A stretch of 33,711 bases of DNA, taken from positions 1 to 33,711 of the forward strand of contig CAJGDL010000002.1 of NCBI GenBank assembly GCA_904502075.1, written 5' to 3'. Of this stretch, positions 1 through 8,582 are shown piece by piece. Under the pieces are notes generated by a model. That model was not told where the DNA came from and made no database searches. It saw nothing but the letters and a program-made list of their open reading frames with translations. The translations under genes were made by a program, and so were the position numbers. The stretch's first letter is position 1. Each line of letters begins with the position of its first letter. Origin of the DNA: an uncultured Alistipes sp. GTDB lineage: Bacteria > Bacteroidota > Bacteroidia > Bacteroidales > Rikenellaceae.

Positions 1-9
1 TAAGCGGTA

Positions 10-80
10 GATTGCCACACTTTTGCATGATTTCTCTGCGCTTTCCGATAGCCCCTAAAATGCAAAAGTTCGCAATGACG
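10..80. repeat. Diverged copy of a palindromic interspersed repeat
   Basis: The ends (GATTGCCAC at 10-18 and TCGCAATGACG at 70-80) match the ends of the repeat at 2633-2667. The interior differs: it carries its own 10-base inverted repeat, ACTTTTGCAT at 19-28 and ATGCAAAAGT at 60-69. No protein is credible here. It is probably a noncoding dispersed element. Confidence 0.5.
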
Positions 81-86
81 AAATGT

Positions 87-129
87 GTTTCTACAATATC
101 GGGCAAAGCCGATATTGTAGAAACTTTTT
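87..129 (+). terminator. Rho-independent terminator of a gene upstream of the window
   Basis: A perfect 16-bp stem (87-102 with 109-124), a six-base loop and a T5 run. The T-run is on the plus strand, so it ends a plus-strand gene left of the window. Bases 130-190 show nothing else. Confidence 0.75.
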
Positions 130-193
130 CACCCTCCCACCCAAGGATAGAGCCACAGAAGAGTCCCTACAAGGAGAAAAGAGGTGAAAGGTG

Positions 194-223
194 TTGTTTT
201 TTAAGCCAAAATCAGTATCTTTG
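194..223 (+). promoter_or_regulatory. Bacteroidetes-type promoter for the GH97 gene
   Basis: The -7 box TATCTTTG at 216-223 fits TAnnTTTG. A TTG lies 19 bases upstream at 194-196. Transcription would start near 229, leaving a leader of about 100 nt before the ATG at 328. Confidence 0.6.
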
Positions 224-327
224 TTGAGCGGAGGGCCTACAAAAGCGGGTCAATTATGGTCCATGCTCCCCCAAAAGAACGAAACCACACCCGGGAAACC
301 TTTCTCGGGCAAAGACTAGTATCACAA

Positions 328-2394
328 ATGAATAAAGTTATCACCCGGTTGACCACCCTTCTGCTATTGGTGGGTTGCCACGGAGCCAAGAGCAAGATTG
401 CCTCGCCCGATGGCCGCACGAAACTCTATTTTTCGCTCACCGAAGCGGGAGAACCCGCCTACTCGCTCACCTTCGATGGCGAGGAGTTGATTCCCCTCTC
501 GCGCTTGGGACTTACCACCACGGAGAACGATTTCACCACAGGTCTCACCCTTGTGGGGGTGGAGAAGAGCTCCTACGATGAGACTTGGGAGCCCGTGTGG
601 GGGCAGTTTGCCGAAATTCGCAACCACTACAACAGCCTGACGGCTACACTGAAGGCCCCCGAAGGCGAGGAACTCCGCATCGAGATACGCCTCTTCAACG
701 ATGGCATGGGCCTGCGCTATCTCCTACCCGGAGAGGGCAAGGCGGCCATCACGGGCGAGCGCACCGAGTTTCGCATGGGCGACGACTACCTGGCCCACTG
801 GATGGCCGGAAGCGACGATGATGCCGAGTTCGACTACATGCACACCCGCCTGAGCGAAATCACCCCCGAGACCATGCAACAGTCGGCCGGCCGGGTGCGC
901 GGCCTGATGCCTTGCGGAGTATCGACCCCCGTGGCAATGAAGAGTACGGCAACGGGCAACCACCTCGCCATCCACGAGGCAGCTCTGTGGCACTACCCCG
1001 GCATGGCCTTGAGTTGGGAGAACGAACGCGCCTGCTTCACCTCGGCTCTCGCCGGCGATGAGGGCGTGAAGAGCGAAGTGGAGCTCCCCTTCTCGACCCC
1101 TTGGCGCACAGTCATCGTGGGCGACCGCGCCGGCTCGCTCGTGGAGTCCACCCTGGTGCTGAATCTCAACGAGCCCTGCAAATTGGGGGACACCTCCTGG
1201 ATCAAGCCGATGAAGTATGTCGGGGTTTGGTGGGAGATGCACCTCAAAGTCTCGATCTGGGATCGTGATGGGGCCTACCCCCACTGCGCCTCCACCGAGA
1301 ACGTAAAGCGCTACATCGACTTTGCCGCCGAGAATGGCTTTGGCGGGGTGTTGGTCGAGGGCTGGAATGTGGGCTGGGGCCGTGGCGAGCGGTTCGACTA
1401 CTCGACCCCCTATCCCGACTTCGACATGGAGGAACTGGCCCGCTATGCCGAATCGAAAGGGGTGGAGCTGATCGGCCACCACGAGACCTACGCCAACGTC
1501 GCCAACTACGAGGAGCAGATGAGTGACGCCTTTGCCTACTACGAAAAGCACGGAGTAAACAGCGTCAAGACCGGCTATGTGGGGCGCATTGCGGGCCACA
1601 AACACTACGACCGCTGGATGGTAGACCACTACAACCGTACGGTGGTGGAGGGGGCTGCCCACAAACTCTGCATCGACATCCACGAACCGATCCATTCGAC
1701 CGGCATCTGCCGCACCTATCCGAACCTGATGAGTGCCGAAGGCATGCGCGGGCAGGAGTGGCAGGCCTGGAACTCGGGCAACTCGATCGACCACAACCCG
1801 ACGCTCCCCTTCACACGCAACGTGGCCGGAGCCATGGACTTCACCCCCGGCATCTTCGACCTGCGTTACCACAACACGATCAACAAGGCGGCCTCCACGG
1901 CCAATGGCAAGGTGAATCCCGACTACGACTACAAGTACTTTGTCAATTCGACCCTGGCACACCAGCTTGCCCAATATGTGGTCTTCTACAGCCCGATTCA
2001 GATGGCTGCAGACCTCCCCGACAACTACCGCCAGCACGACGATGCCCTGCAATTTATTCGCGATGTACCGGTGGATTGGGCTACCACCCGCTGTCTGGAG
2101 GCCGAGATCGGCGATTATGTCGTAACGGCCCGCCGCGACAAGTACTCCGAGAATTGGTATGTGGGTGGCATTACCGATGGCCAAGCGCGCAGCGTAACCC
2201 TCTCGTTCGACTTCCTGGAGCAAGGCCGCCGCTATGAGGCCACCCTCTACCGCGATGGCGAGAAAGCCGGCTGGGAGAGTTACCCCACCGACTATGTGAT
2301 CGAAAAGTCGGAGGTAAGTGCCAACGACAAAATCGACATCCTCATGGCCCCGGGCGGAGGCTTCGCCCTACAACTGCGCCCCATCGAGCAATAG
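328..2394 (+). CDS. GH97 family glycoside hydrolase (SusB-like alpha-glucosidase), lipoprotein
   Basis: The 688-residue product resembles SusB-type alpha-glucosidases, which release glucose from alpha-glucans in the periplasm or at the outer membrane. The ATG at 328 is chosen over the in-frame ATG at 256 because it begins a lipoprotein signal peptide with LLVGC (Cys17). An N-terminal beta-sandwich precedes a TIM barrel. Glu386 (in HHET), Glu453 (in HEP) and Glu471 (in SAEG) occupy positions like the calcium-binding and catalytic glutamates of inverting SusB; the 67-residue spacing of the first two is close to SusB's. The segment VKTGYVG lacks the Asp nucleophile of retaining GH97 enzymes, so an inverting mechanism is inferred. 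No SusC/SusD pair is adjacent, so it is not visibly part of a polysaccharide utilisation locus. Substrate specificity is inferred, not shown. Confidence 0.9.
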   Translation: MNKVITRLTTLLLLVGCHGAKSKIASPDGRTKLYFSLTEAGEPAYSLTFDGEELIPLSRLGLTTTENDFTTGLTLVGVEKSSYDETWEPVWGQFAEIRNHYNSLTATLKAPEGEELRIEIRLFNDGMGLRYLLPGEGKAAITGERTEFRMGDDYLAHWMAGSDDDAEFDYMHTRLSEITPETMQQSAGRVRGLMPCGVSTPVAMKSTATGNHLAIHEAALWHYPGMALSWENERACFTSALAGDEGVKSEVELPFSTPWRTVIVGDRAGSLVESTLVLNLNEPCKLGDTSWIKPMKYVGVWWEMHLKVSIWDRDGAYPHCASTENVKRYIDFAAENGFGGVLVEGWNVGWGRGERFDYSTPYPDFDMEELARYAESKGVELIGHHETYANVANYEEQMSDAFAYYEKHGVNSVKTGYVGRIAGHKHYDRWMVDHYNRTVVEGAAHKLCIDIHEPIHSTGICRTYPNLMSAEGMRGQEWQAWNSGNSIDHNPTLPFTRNVAGAMDFTPGIFDLRYHNTINKAASTANGKVNPDYDYKYFVNSTLAHQLAQYVVFYSPIQMAADLPDNYRQHDDALQFIRDVPVDWATTRCLEAEIGDYVVTARRDKYSENWYVGGITDGQARSVTLSFDFLEQGRRYEATLYRDGEKAGWESYPTDYVIEKSEVSANDKIDILMAPGGGFALQLRPIEQ

Positions 2395-2437
2395 GATGCT
2401 GGGGTTGCCATCGAAACAATAGAGAATCCAAAGAGCA

Positions 2438-2467
2438 AAATGCTCCCCAAAATTGGGGAGCATTTTT
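2438..2467 (+). terminator. Terminator after the GH97 gene
   Basis: A stem of about 13 bp (AAATGCTCCCCAA pairing with TTGGGGAGCATTT) with a minimal loop, followed by a T-run to 2469. It lies about 45 bases after the GH97 stop codon. Confidence 0.8.
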
Positions 2468-2480
2468 TTATCTCCCCGCA

Positions 2481-2667
2481 GCGTCATCCCGAGGGAGCAT
2501 GAGTGAGCGTGGGGATCTTTTTATGGGCGACTATTCACAGAGATGATTCCCCGATAAAAAGATGGCCACGTCGGGCTTACGCCCTCCTCGCCATGACGCG
2601 GTGCGGAGGGGTGCCGCTTGCCCACTGCTCGGGAGATTGCCACGTCGCTTCGCTCCTCGCAATGACT
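2481..2667. repeat. Cluster of three palindromic interspersed repeat copies
   Basis: One plus-oriented copy (2481-2522, CGTCATCCCGAGGG... to GGGGATCTTTTTAT) and one inverted copy (about 2554-2600, ATAAAAAGATGGCC... to CCATGACGCG) form an imperfect inverted repeat of about 46 bases per arm. A third, inverted copy lies at 2633-2667 (GAGATTGCC... to CGCAATGAC). Elements of the CGTCATTGCGAGGAGC...GGCAATCTC type are known as dispersed noncoding repeats in several bacteria. The open frame through the cluster (2503-2757) shows no protein features. From 2668 to 2715 I see nothing further. Confidence 0.6.
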
Positions 2668-2715
2668 GCGAAAAGGAAAAATTGTGAATTGTCAATCATC
2701 TCCCCCCCCGTCCTC

Positions 2716-2752
2716 AAAAAAAGACCACGGATCCCTTGCGAGATCCGTGGTC
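2716..2752 (-). terminator. Terminator of the OmpA/TPR lipoprotein gene
   Basis: An 11-bp stem (2723-2733 with 2742-2752) followed, reading the minus strand, by a T7 run (A-run at 2716-2722 on the plus strand). It lies just downstream of the minus-strand gene ending at 2796. Confidence 0.85.
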
Positions 2753-2795
2753 TGTAATGGAGCCTTTTGGAGAGCTCCTTATGCCTTGGGGTCGA

Positions 2796-4526
2796 TTACT
2801 CGAGGCCCTTCAAGTTTACATCCGAAGCGGCCTTCTGAGCCAGAGCGGGGTTCTTAGCCACAGCGCTGTTGAGCTGAGCCTTGGCAGTAGCCACGTCACC
2901 CTCCTTCTTGGCGATTACGGCACGCAGGTAGTCGGCATCGGCCGAGTTATCCTTGGCGATGGCGTTCTTGGCAGCGGTGTAATCCTTGTTCATGATGTAG
3001 GCGATAGCGGCGTTGGTGCCCTCGAGCTGCTTGGCAGCCGACGAGTAGTCACCCTTCACAGCAGCAGCCATAGCCTTGGTCTCGCTCTCAGCTGCCTGGA
3101 GGTACTTGTCAGCCTCGGCCATCTTGCCGTTGGCCATGTTCGACAGAGCCAAGTTGCTCGAGATGGTGCTGTTGGTCGAGCCAAGCTGAGCAGCCTTCTC
3201 GAAGGCCTTCAGCGAAGCCTCCTGCTGACCAACCTCCGACAGGGCGATACCCAGGTTGTTGTAGGCACGCAGGTCGTTGTACTTCTGAGCGGTGTGGTTC
3301 AGCGTAGCCACCTTCTGCTCACCGTTGGTAATCAGGCTCTCGGCAGCGTAGAGGAGCTCCTCGTTGTTCAGGGCGTTGAAATCGTTGGCGTTGATCAGAG
3401 CCATGATCTCCTCGTCGGTCTTACCCATCAGGTCGGTCGAGTTCACCACCTGCGAACGACGCAGCTTGGGCAGCACCTCGCTCTTCAGCTCGGCGAATAC
3501 CGAAGCCATGTTCTTGATCTCAGCCTCGCGCTGTGCCGACGAGCTGTAGAGACCCAGCACCTGGAGAATGAGGTTCTTGTCCTTGATATCCGAAGCGGCA
3601 ACCAGCTCCTTCAGACCTTCCCAGTCCTCACCATAAGCGGCAGCGTCTACCTCGAGACCCGAATCCTTCAGGAGCTTCTCCAGAGCCTTCTTACCCGACT
3701 CCGAACGAGCCTTCGAGAGCTTGTCGTTGAACTTCTCGGGACCATCGGGCGAAGCGTAACCCTTCACCGTGAGGTGCTGCGTAGCGCGATCGTTCTGCAA
3801 CTTGGCATCTACATCGCTCTTGAAGCCGTCAAGACCCTTCACAGCCACCTTCGAAACCTTCGAGTTGTTGATGTCGTAAACGATGTCTACCTTCACCACC
3901 TCGGTCGTTACACGCTTGTAGTTGTTGGGCATGGGGATCATCACGGTCGAGAAGTTCAGGTCACCCTGGAGCACATTCACACCCTGAGCTACCACCAGAC
4001 CAAAGGTCTTACGCAGAGCCAAAGCCTCGGCGTTGTCCTGTACCATTACGGCCATCTCCTCAGCGGTAGCTACAGCACCCGTGTTGAGGTTTACGAGCGT
4101 CAGCTCCTTGCAACCACCCTTCGGGCACTTGATCTCGGCGCGAACCTGAAGCTCGCTCTGCTTCATACGCTCATCGTAGGGGAACTCGGCGTGCAGCGTG
4201 TAAACACCGTCAGCCTTCTTGGCAACCACCGTGTAGTTCTCGTCTACCTTCTCACCCTGGAAGTACTTGGGAGCACCGGCAACCTCGCCACCCTCGAATA
4301 CGATTACGGGCGTTACCTTTACAACGGCCTTTGCGTTGAAATACTTGGCAGGAATCGATACGCTGATGTCGGCAGCAACCGTACCATTAACCAGCTCCAG
4401 AACCTCGGGCGTGCAGGTTACCTGAATGTCCTCACGATTCTTGGCCATCTTCTTGAAGCAGTTGCAGCTCGAGAATACCAGGGCTGCAGCCACGAGCACG
4501 AAGCTCAATTTCATGATGTTTTTCAT
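2796..4526 (-). CDS. Lipoprotein with OmpA-like and TPR-like segments
   Basis: The 576-residue protein has a lipoprotein signal peptide (Cys21 in FSSC). Residues about 35-190 are a beta-rich region without a recognised domain. The middle holds an OmpA-C-like stretch (VKGYASPDGPEKFNDKLSKA, then RSESGKKAL) resembling the peptidoglycan-binding pattern of OmpA-family proteins. The C-terminal 200 or so residues are alanine-rich helices with TPR-like spacing (AYNNLGIALSEVGQQEASLKAFEKAAQLG). Similar proteins are common in Bacteroidales, with no well-defined role known to me. A structural role linking outer membrane and peptidoglycan is inference. It has its own terminator and probable promoter, so it is likely monocistronic. 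A start at the second Met (4514) is possible. Confidence 0.7.
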   Translation of the reverse strand: MKNIMKLSFVLVAAALVFSSCNCFKKMAKNREDIQVTCTPEVLELVNGTVAADISVSIPAKYFNAKAVVKVTPVIVFEGGEVAGAPKYFQGEKVDENYTVVAKKADGVYTLHAEFPYDERMKQSELQVRAEIKCPKGGCKELTLVNLNTGAVATAEEMAVMVQDNAEALALRKTFGLVVAQGVNVLQGDLNFSTVMIPMPNNYKRVTTEVVKVDIVYDINNSKVSKVAVKGLDGFKSDVDAKLQNDRATQHLTVKGYASPDGPEKFNDKLSKARSESGKKALEKLLKDSGLEVDAAAYGEDWEGLKELVAASDIKDKNLILQVLGLYSSSAQREAEIKNMASVFAELKSEVLPKLRRSQVVNSTDLMGKTDEEIMALINANDFNALNNEELLYAAESLITNGEQKVATLNHTAQKYNDLRAYNNLGIALSEVGQQEASLKAFEKAAQLGSTNSTISSNLALSNMANGKMAEADKYLQAAESETKAMAAAVKGDYSSAAKQLEGTNAAIAYIMNKDYTAAKNAIAKDNSADADYLRAVIAKKEGDVATAKAQLNSAVAKNPALAQKAASDVNLKGLE

Positions 4527-4622
4527 AATTGTTTTTGGTTTTAATTGTGTTTATTATTGCTTGTTTTCTTCTCTTTCATCCCTTCCTACCCTTAATTTTC
4601 GTAAGGCTGGTCCGGGACACTG

Positions 4623-4630
4623 CAAATATA
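4623..4630 (-). promoter_or_regulatory. -7 box of the OmpA/TPR lipoprotein gene
   Basis: On the minus strand this reads TATATTTG, matching TAnnTTTG, about 95 bases before the start codon at 4526. No clear -33 TTTG is present; a TTTTCG lies roughly where one would be expected. Confidence 0.5.
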
Positions 4631-4654
4631 GTTATATATTTTGAAATAAAAGCG

Positions 4655-4682
4655 AAAACGAGGTGAAAAAACACCTCGTTTT
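4655..4682 (-). terminator. Terminator after pnp
   Basis: A perfect 11-bp stem (AAAACGAGGTG at 4655-4665 with CACCTCGTTTT at 4672-4682), giving a T4 tail on both strands. On the minus strand it follows the pnp stop at 4745. Confidence 0.75.
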
Positions 4683-4744
4683 GCGCAAAATAGCCATTTT
4701 TTCAACTCCGCCGGCTCTATAGGCCGGACAAAGAGGGGAAAAGC

Positions 4745-6952
4745 CTACTCCTTGTGGTCGCGACGACGCTCGCCACGCTCGGGACGGGGACGGCGCTCAC
4801 GCTCTACATAACCCTCGGGTTTGGGGAGCAAAACCTTGTGCGAAAGCTTCAGCTTGCCGGTCTTGGCATCTACGCCGATGAGCTTCACCTCGATCTCGTC
4901 ACCCTCCTTCAGGCCGGTCTCCTCCATCGTCTCGAAACGCTTGTAGTCGATCTCCGAGATGTGGAGCAGGGCATCCTTGCCGGGCAGAATCTCTACGAAG
5001 GCACCGAACGAAACGATCGAACGGATCTTACCCTTGTAGGTCTCACCCACCTCGGGCTGAGCCACGATGGCCTTGATGCGAGCCAGAGCAGCATCAATAG
5101 CCTCCTTATCCTGACCGAAGATATCTACATAACCCTTGTTATCGTCCTCCGTGATGGTGATGGTCGTACCCGTGGTCTTCTGGATATCCTGGATCACCTT
5201 ACCACCCGGGCCGATTACGGCGCCAATGCACTCCTGCGGGATGGTGATCTGAACCAGACGAGGAACGAAGGGCTTGTACTCGGCACGAGGCTCCGAAATG
5301 CACTCCGTGAGTTTCGAGAGGATGTGCAGACGACCTACACGGGCCTGCTCCAGGGCCTTGGCCAGCACCTCATACGAGAGGCCGTCCACCTTGATATCCA
5401 TCTGCGTGGCGGTGATACCATCGGCGGTACCCGTCACCTTGAAGTCCATGTCACCCAGGTGATCCTCATCACCCAAGATGTCCGACAACACAGCCCAGCG
5501 ACCCGTAGCCGAATCCGAGATCAGACCCATGGCGATACCCGACACGGGCTTCTTGAGCTTCACACCCGCATCCATCAGAGCCAGCGTACCGGCGCAAACG
5601 GTAGCCATCGACGACGAACCGTTCGACTCGAGGATATCCGATACCACGCGCACGGCATAGGGGTTCTCATCGCCCACGGGAACCATGGGCTTCAGGGCAC
5701 GCCAAGCCAGGTGGCCATGACCGATCTCGCGACGGCTCAAGCCACGCGAAGCCTTGGCCTCACCGGTCGAGAAGGGAGGGAAGTTGTAGTGCAGCACAAA
5801 CTGCTCGCTACCCTGAACCAGCACCTCATCCTTGATCTTCTCGTCGAGTTTCGTACCGAGCGTAACGGTCGTGAGCGACTGGGTCTCACCACGCGTAAAG
5901 ATAGCCGAACCGTGAGCGCAAGGCAGGTAATCGGTCTCGCACCAGATGGGGCGGATCTCGTCGGTCTTACGACCATCCAGACGCTTGCCCTCGTCGAGGA
6001 TCATGTTGCGCATGGCCTTCTTCTGTACATCGTCGTGGAAATACTTGTGGATCAGCGAAGCCTTCTCCTCGAGCTCCTCCTCCGTAAAGCGGGCAGCGAA
6101 CTCGGCCTCCAGGGCGTTGAACATATCCTCACGCTCGTGCTTCATCGTACCGCTCGTAGCGATGGCATAAGCCTTGTCGTAGAGCTCGGTGATGATCTGC
6201 TGACGCAACTCCTCATCGTTGTTCTCGTGGCAGTAGGTACGCTTTACATCCTTGCCGAGCTCCTTCATCAGCTCGATCTGTACGGCGCAGTGCTTCTTGA
6301 TCTCCTCGTGGGCGAACTTGATGGCACCCAGCATCACCTCCTCCGAGACCTCCTTCATCTCACCCTCTACCATGAGAATGTTGTCGATCGTACCGGCCAC
6401 CATGATATCGAGGTCGGCCTGCTCCATCTCCGAGAAGTTGGGGTTGATCTTATACTCGCCGTCGATGCGTACCACACGCACCTCCGAAATGGGGCCCTCG
6501 AACGGAATGTCCGACACAGCCAGTGCCGACGATGCAGCCAAACCGGCCAGGGCATCGGGCTGAATATCCTTCTCAGCCGAGATCAGGTTTACGGTTACAT
6601 AAACCTCGGCGTGATAATCCGAAGGGAACAGGGGGCGGAGGGCACGGTCTACCAAACGAGCCACCAAAATCTCGGCATCATTGGCCTTGCCTTCACGCTT
6701 CATGAAACCGCCCGGGTAGCGACCGGCAGCGGCATACTTCTCTTTGTACTCTACCTGCAAGGGCATGAAATCGGTGTCGGGTTTGGCCTCCTTGGCAGCC
6801 ACCACCGTTGCGAGCAGCATCGTGCCACCCATCTTCACTACCACCGAACCGTCGGCCTGTTTGGCCAGCTTGCCCGTCTCGATCATGATCTCGCGACCAT
6901 CGGCAAGCGTGATGTACTTACGCACTGCGTTGTACAATTTCTTCTCTTCCAT
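4745..6952 (-). CDS. pnp: Polyribonucleotide nucleotidyltransferase (PNPase)
   Basis: The 735-residue protein has full PNPase architecture: a first RNase PH domain (about 10-150), a helical linker, a second RNase PH domain with the catalytic region SDILGDEDHLGDMDFKV, a KH domain with GPGG at 581-584, an S1 domain from about 636 (GETYKGKIRSIVSFGAF), and a short Arg/Glu-rich tail. It degrades mRNA 3' to 5' by phosphorolysis. It lies 84 bases downstream of rpsO on the same strand, the classical rpsO-pnp order, separated by a hairpin at 6995-7014 that may reduce read-through. Confidence 0.98.
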   Translation of the reverse strand: MEEKKLYNAVRKYITLADGREIMIETGKLAKQADGSVVVKMGGTMLLATVVAAKEAKPDTDFMPLQVEYKEKYAAAGRYPGGFMKREGKANDAEILVARLVDRALRPLFPSDYHAEVYVTVNLISAEKDIQPDALAGLAASSALAVSDIPFEGPISEVRVVRIDGEYKINPNFSEMEQADLDIMVAGTIDNILMVEGEMKEVSEEVMLGAIKFAHEEIKKHCAVQIELMKELGKDVKRTYCHENNDEELRQQIITELYDKAYAIATSGTMKHEREDMFNALEAEFAARFTEEELEEKASLIHKYFHDDVQKKAMRNMILDEGKRLDGRKTDEIRPIWCETDYLPCAHGSAIFTRGETQSLTTVTLGTKLDEKIKDEVLVQGSEQFVLHYNFPPFSTGEAKASRGLSRREIGHGHLAWRALKPMVPVGDENPYAVRVVSDILESNGSSSMATVCAGTLALMDAGVKLKKPVSGIAMGLISDSATGRWAVLSDILGDEDHLGDMDFKVTGTADGITATQMDIKVDGLSYEVLAKALEQARVGRLHILSKLTECISEPRAEYKPFVPRLVQITIPQECIGAVIGPGGKVIQDIQKTTGTTITITEDDNKGYVDIFGQDKEAIDAALARIKAIVAQPEVGETYKGKIRSIVSFGAFVEILPGKDALLHISEIDYKRFETMEETGLKEGDEIEVKLIGVDAKTGKLKLSHKVLLPKPEGYVERERRPRPERGERRRDHKE

Positions 6953-6986
6953 AAAATTATTGCGTCCAAAAATGTGAATAAAATTC

Positions 6987-7014
6987 CGAAAAATAGGGCT
7001 CCCAAAGGAGCCCT
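6987..7014 (-). terminator. Hairpin between rpsO and pnp
   Basis: An 8-bp GC-rich stem (AGGGCTCC at 6995-7002 with GGAGCCCT at 7007-7014), with T-runs on both strands. On the minus strand it follows rpsO and precedes pnp by about 35 bases, so it may act as a partial terminator or processing site setting the rpsO:pnp ratio (inference). Confidence 0.65.
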
Positions 7015-7036
7015 TTTTCCCAAGCCTGGCGTAAAA

Positions 7037-7309
7037 TTACTTACGCAGGTTCAGCTGCTTAACAATGGCGCGGTAACGCTCAATGTCAACTGCCTTGAGG
7101 TACTCCAACAGCTGGCGACGCTTACCAACGAGGCGCAACAGGGCGCGCTGCGTTCCGAAGTCGTGCTTGTTGGACTTCAAGTGGTTCGTAAGGTGGCTGA
7201 TACGGTACGAAAACAGCGCGATCTGGCTCTCAGGCGAACCCGTATCCGTGTTAGACTTGCCGTACTGGCCGAAAAGCTCCTGCTTTTTCTCTGCGGTCAA
7301 ATAACCCAT
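7037..7309 (-). CDS. rpsO: 30S ribosomal protein S15
   Basis: The 90-residue protein matches S15 in length and sequence, including the segments DTGSPESQIALFSYRISHLTNHL and DFGTQRALLRLVGKRRQLLEYL. S15 is a primary binder of the 16S rRNA central domain. It is the first gene of the rpsO-pnp unit, with its own promoter about 75 bases upstream. In other bacteria S15 represses its own mRNA; no leader structure proving that is visible here. Confidence 0.98.
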   Translation of the reverse strand: MGYLTAEKKQELFGQYGKSNTDTGSPESQIALFSYRISHLTNHLKSNKHDFGTQRALLRLVGKRRQLLEYLKAVDIERYRAIVKQLNLRK

Positions 7310-7381
7310 AATCTTAAAATAGTTTTTAAAAGTTCCACTCTACGACGCATTCTCCTTACCGAATCGCGCCAGAGCGTGGCG

Positions 7382-7411
7382 CAAAGGTACACATTTTTTT
7401 CTAATCGCAAC
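7382..7411 (-). promoter_or_regulatory. Promoter of rpsO
   Basis: The minus strand reads TACCTTTG at 7389-7382, an exact TAnnTTTG box. A GTTG at the -33 position lies about 18 bases upstream. Confidence 0.6.
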
Positions 7412-7510
7412 ATTTTTCACCCTTAATTCTTTCTATTTGAGTGCTTTTTTCAAAAAACAGCCCCAAATAGGTACATTTTTGTTACATTTTTGGTTGATTG
7501 GGGTTATTTT

Positions 7511-7543
7511 TTTGTGCGATTCTTCGCTTTTTTTATATCTTTG
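7511..7543 (+). promoter_or_regulatory. Near-consensus promoter immediately before the apbE start codon
   Basis: TTTG at 7511-7514, a 21-base spacer, then TATCTTTG at 7536-7543. The ATG begins only five bases later at 7548, so the expected start of transcription falls at or within a few bases of the ATG. Confidence 0.7.
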
Positions 7544-7547
7544 TGGC

Positions 7548-8564
7548 ATGAATAAATCAATCCGATTTTTTTTATTAGGCGTTTTGTTGCTCATCGCGGG
7601 GTGTAACCGCCGAGCCGAGTACCTCGTTGTAGATGGGGTAATGCTCGGCACCAACCTCCATTTGGTGGCATGCAGCGAGGATCCCGGCGAGGAGCTCTAC
7701 CGTCGAGCCATGGAGATCGACCAGGAGATGAAGCGTTCGATGTCGATCTTCGACGAGGGGTCGCTCTTGAGCCGCCTGAATCGCGGAGAGACCGATTCGG
7801 TAGATCACCACATTGCCTATAACCTCCGTCTATCCCAAGAGATCTCAACCCTGAGCGGAGGAGCTTACGATGTAACCGTGGCTCCGTTGGTCAAGGCCTG
7901 GGGCTTTGCCGGCAAGCGGGGCATCGCCTCGCCCAACCTCGATTCGTTGCTCCAATTTGTTGGAAGCGACAAGGTGGCCCTGCGCCAAGAGGGAAAGGCT
8001 TTGAGGCTCTGGAAAGCCGATCCGCGCGTGGCGCTCGACTTCAACTCCATCGCCAAAGGATATACGGTGGACCTGGTGGCCGAAGAGCTCCTCAACCGAG
8101 GTATCGAAAACTTCCTGGTCGATATCGGGGGTGAGGTGCGTTGCCAAGGGGTCAATCCCAAAGGGATGCCTTGGCGCATCGGCATCGAACGACCGGTAGA
8201 CGGGGCCCCGCTCGGCCAAAGTTACGAGATGCGCATCGCCCTGCATCGGGGGGCCTTGGCTACCTCGGGCAACTACCGCCGCTTCTATATCGACCCCTCG
8301 GGGCAGAAGATCGCCCACACGATCGACCCCCACACCGGAAAGAGCCACCTCTCGCGCCTGCTCTCGGCCACGGTGGTTGCCGACGAGTGCGCCCGAGCCG
8401 ATGCCATGGCCACGATGTTCATGGCCCTGGGAGAGGAAAAGGGTTTGGCCCTTTTGGAGAAGCACCCCGAGTGGCCGGTGCTCCTGATTTTGGCCCCCGA
8501 AAAGGAGGGTGATCCGATGATCTGCCACCTTTCGCCGGCCATGGAAGAGTTGATCCTGAAATAG
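7548..8564 (+). CDS. apbE: FAD:protein FMN transferase (ApbE family lipoprotein)
   Basis: ApbE proteins covalently attach FMN to threonine residues of exported flavoproteins such as Nqr and Rnf subunits. The 338-residue product starts with a lipoprotein signal peptide (Cys19 in LIAGC), which fixes the ATG at 7548 rather than the longer frame from 7437. Family segments are clear: MLGTNLHLVACSE, DVTVAPLVKAWGF, LDFNSIAKGYTVD, FLVDIGGEVR, and the C-terminal ATSGNYRRF and AHTIDPHTG around the metal/FAD site. It is followed after 18 bases by a lipid kinase gene; the functional link is not obvious. Target flavoproteins are not encoded nearby. Confidence 0.93.
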   Translation: MNKSIRFFLLGVLLLIAGCNRRAEYLVVDGVMLGTNLHLVACSEDPGEELYRRAMEIDQEMKRSMSIFDEGSLLSRLNRGETDSVDHHIAYNLRLSQEISTLSGGAYDVTVAPLVKAWGFAGKRGIASPNLDSLLQFVGSDKVALRQEGKALRLWKADPRVALDFNSIAKGYTVDLVAEELLNRGIENFLVDIGGEVRCQGVNPKGMPWRIGIERPVDGAPLGQSYEMRIALHRGALATSGNYRRFYIDPSGQKIAHTIDPHTGKSHLSRLLSATVVADECARADAMATMFMALGEEKGLALLEKHPEWPVLLILAPEKEGDPMICHLSPAMEELILK

Positions 8565-8582
8565 ACAAACAGCACATTGCGA

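Noticed and set aside
12..227. 71-residue open frame at the left edge
   Set aside because: It runs through a palindromic repeat, a terminator hairpin and a promoter.
724..2223. 499-residue minus-strand open frame
   Set aside because: Shadow of the GH97 gene; the composition is typical of an antisense frame.
2736..4544. 602-residue plus-strand open frame
   Set aside because: It is antisense to the OmpA/TPR lipoprotein gene, with no recognisable domain or promoter.
4754..7426. 890-residue plus-strand open frame
   Set aside because: It is antisense to pnp and rpsO, has low-complexity Leu/Gly/His-rich composition and matches no family; it arises from GC-rich codon bias.
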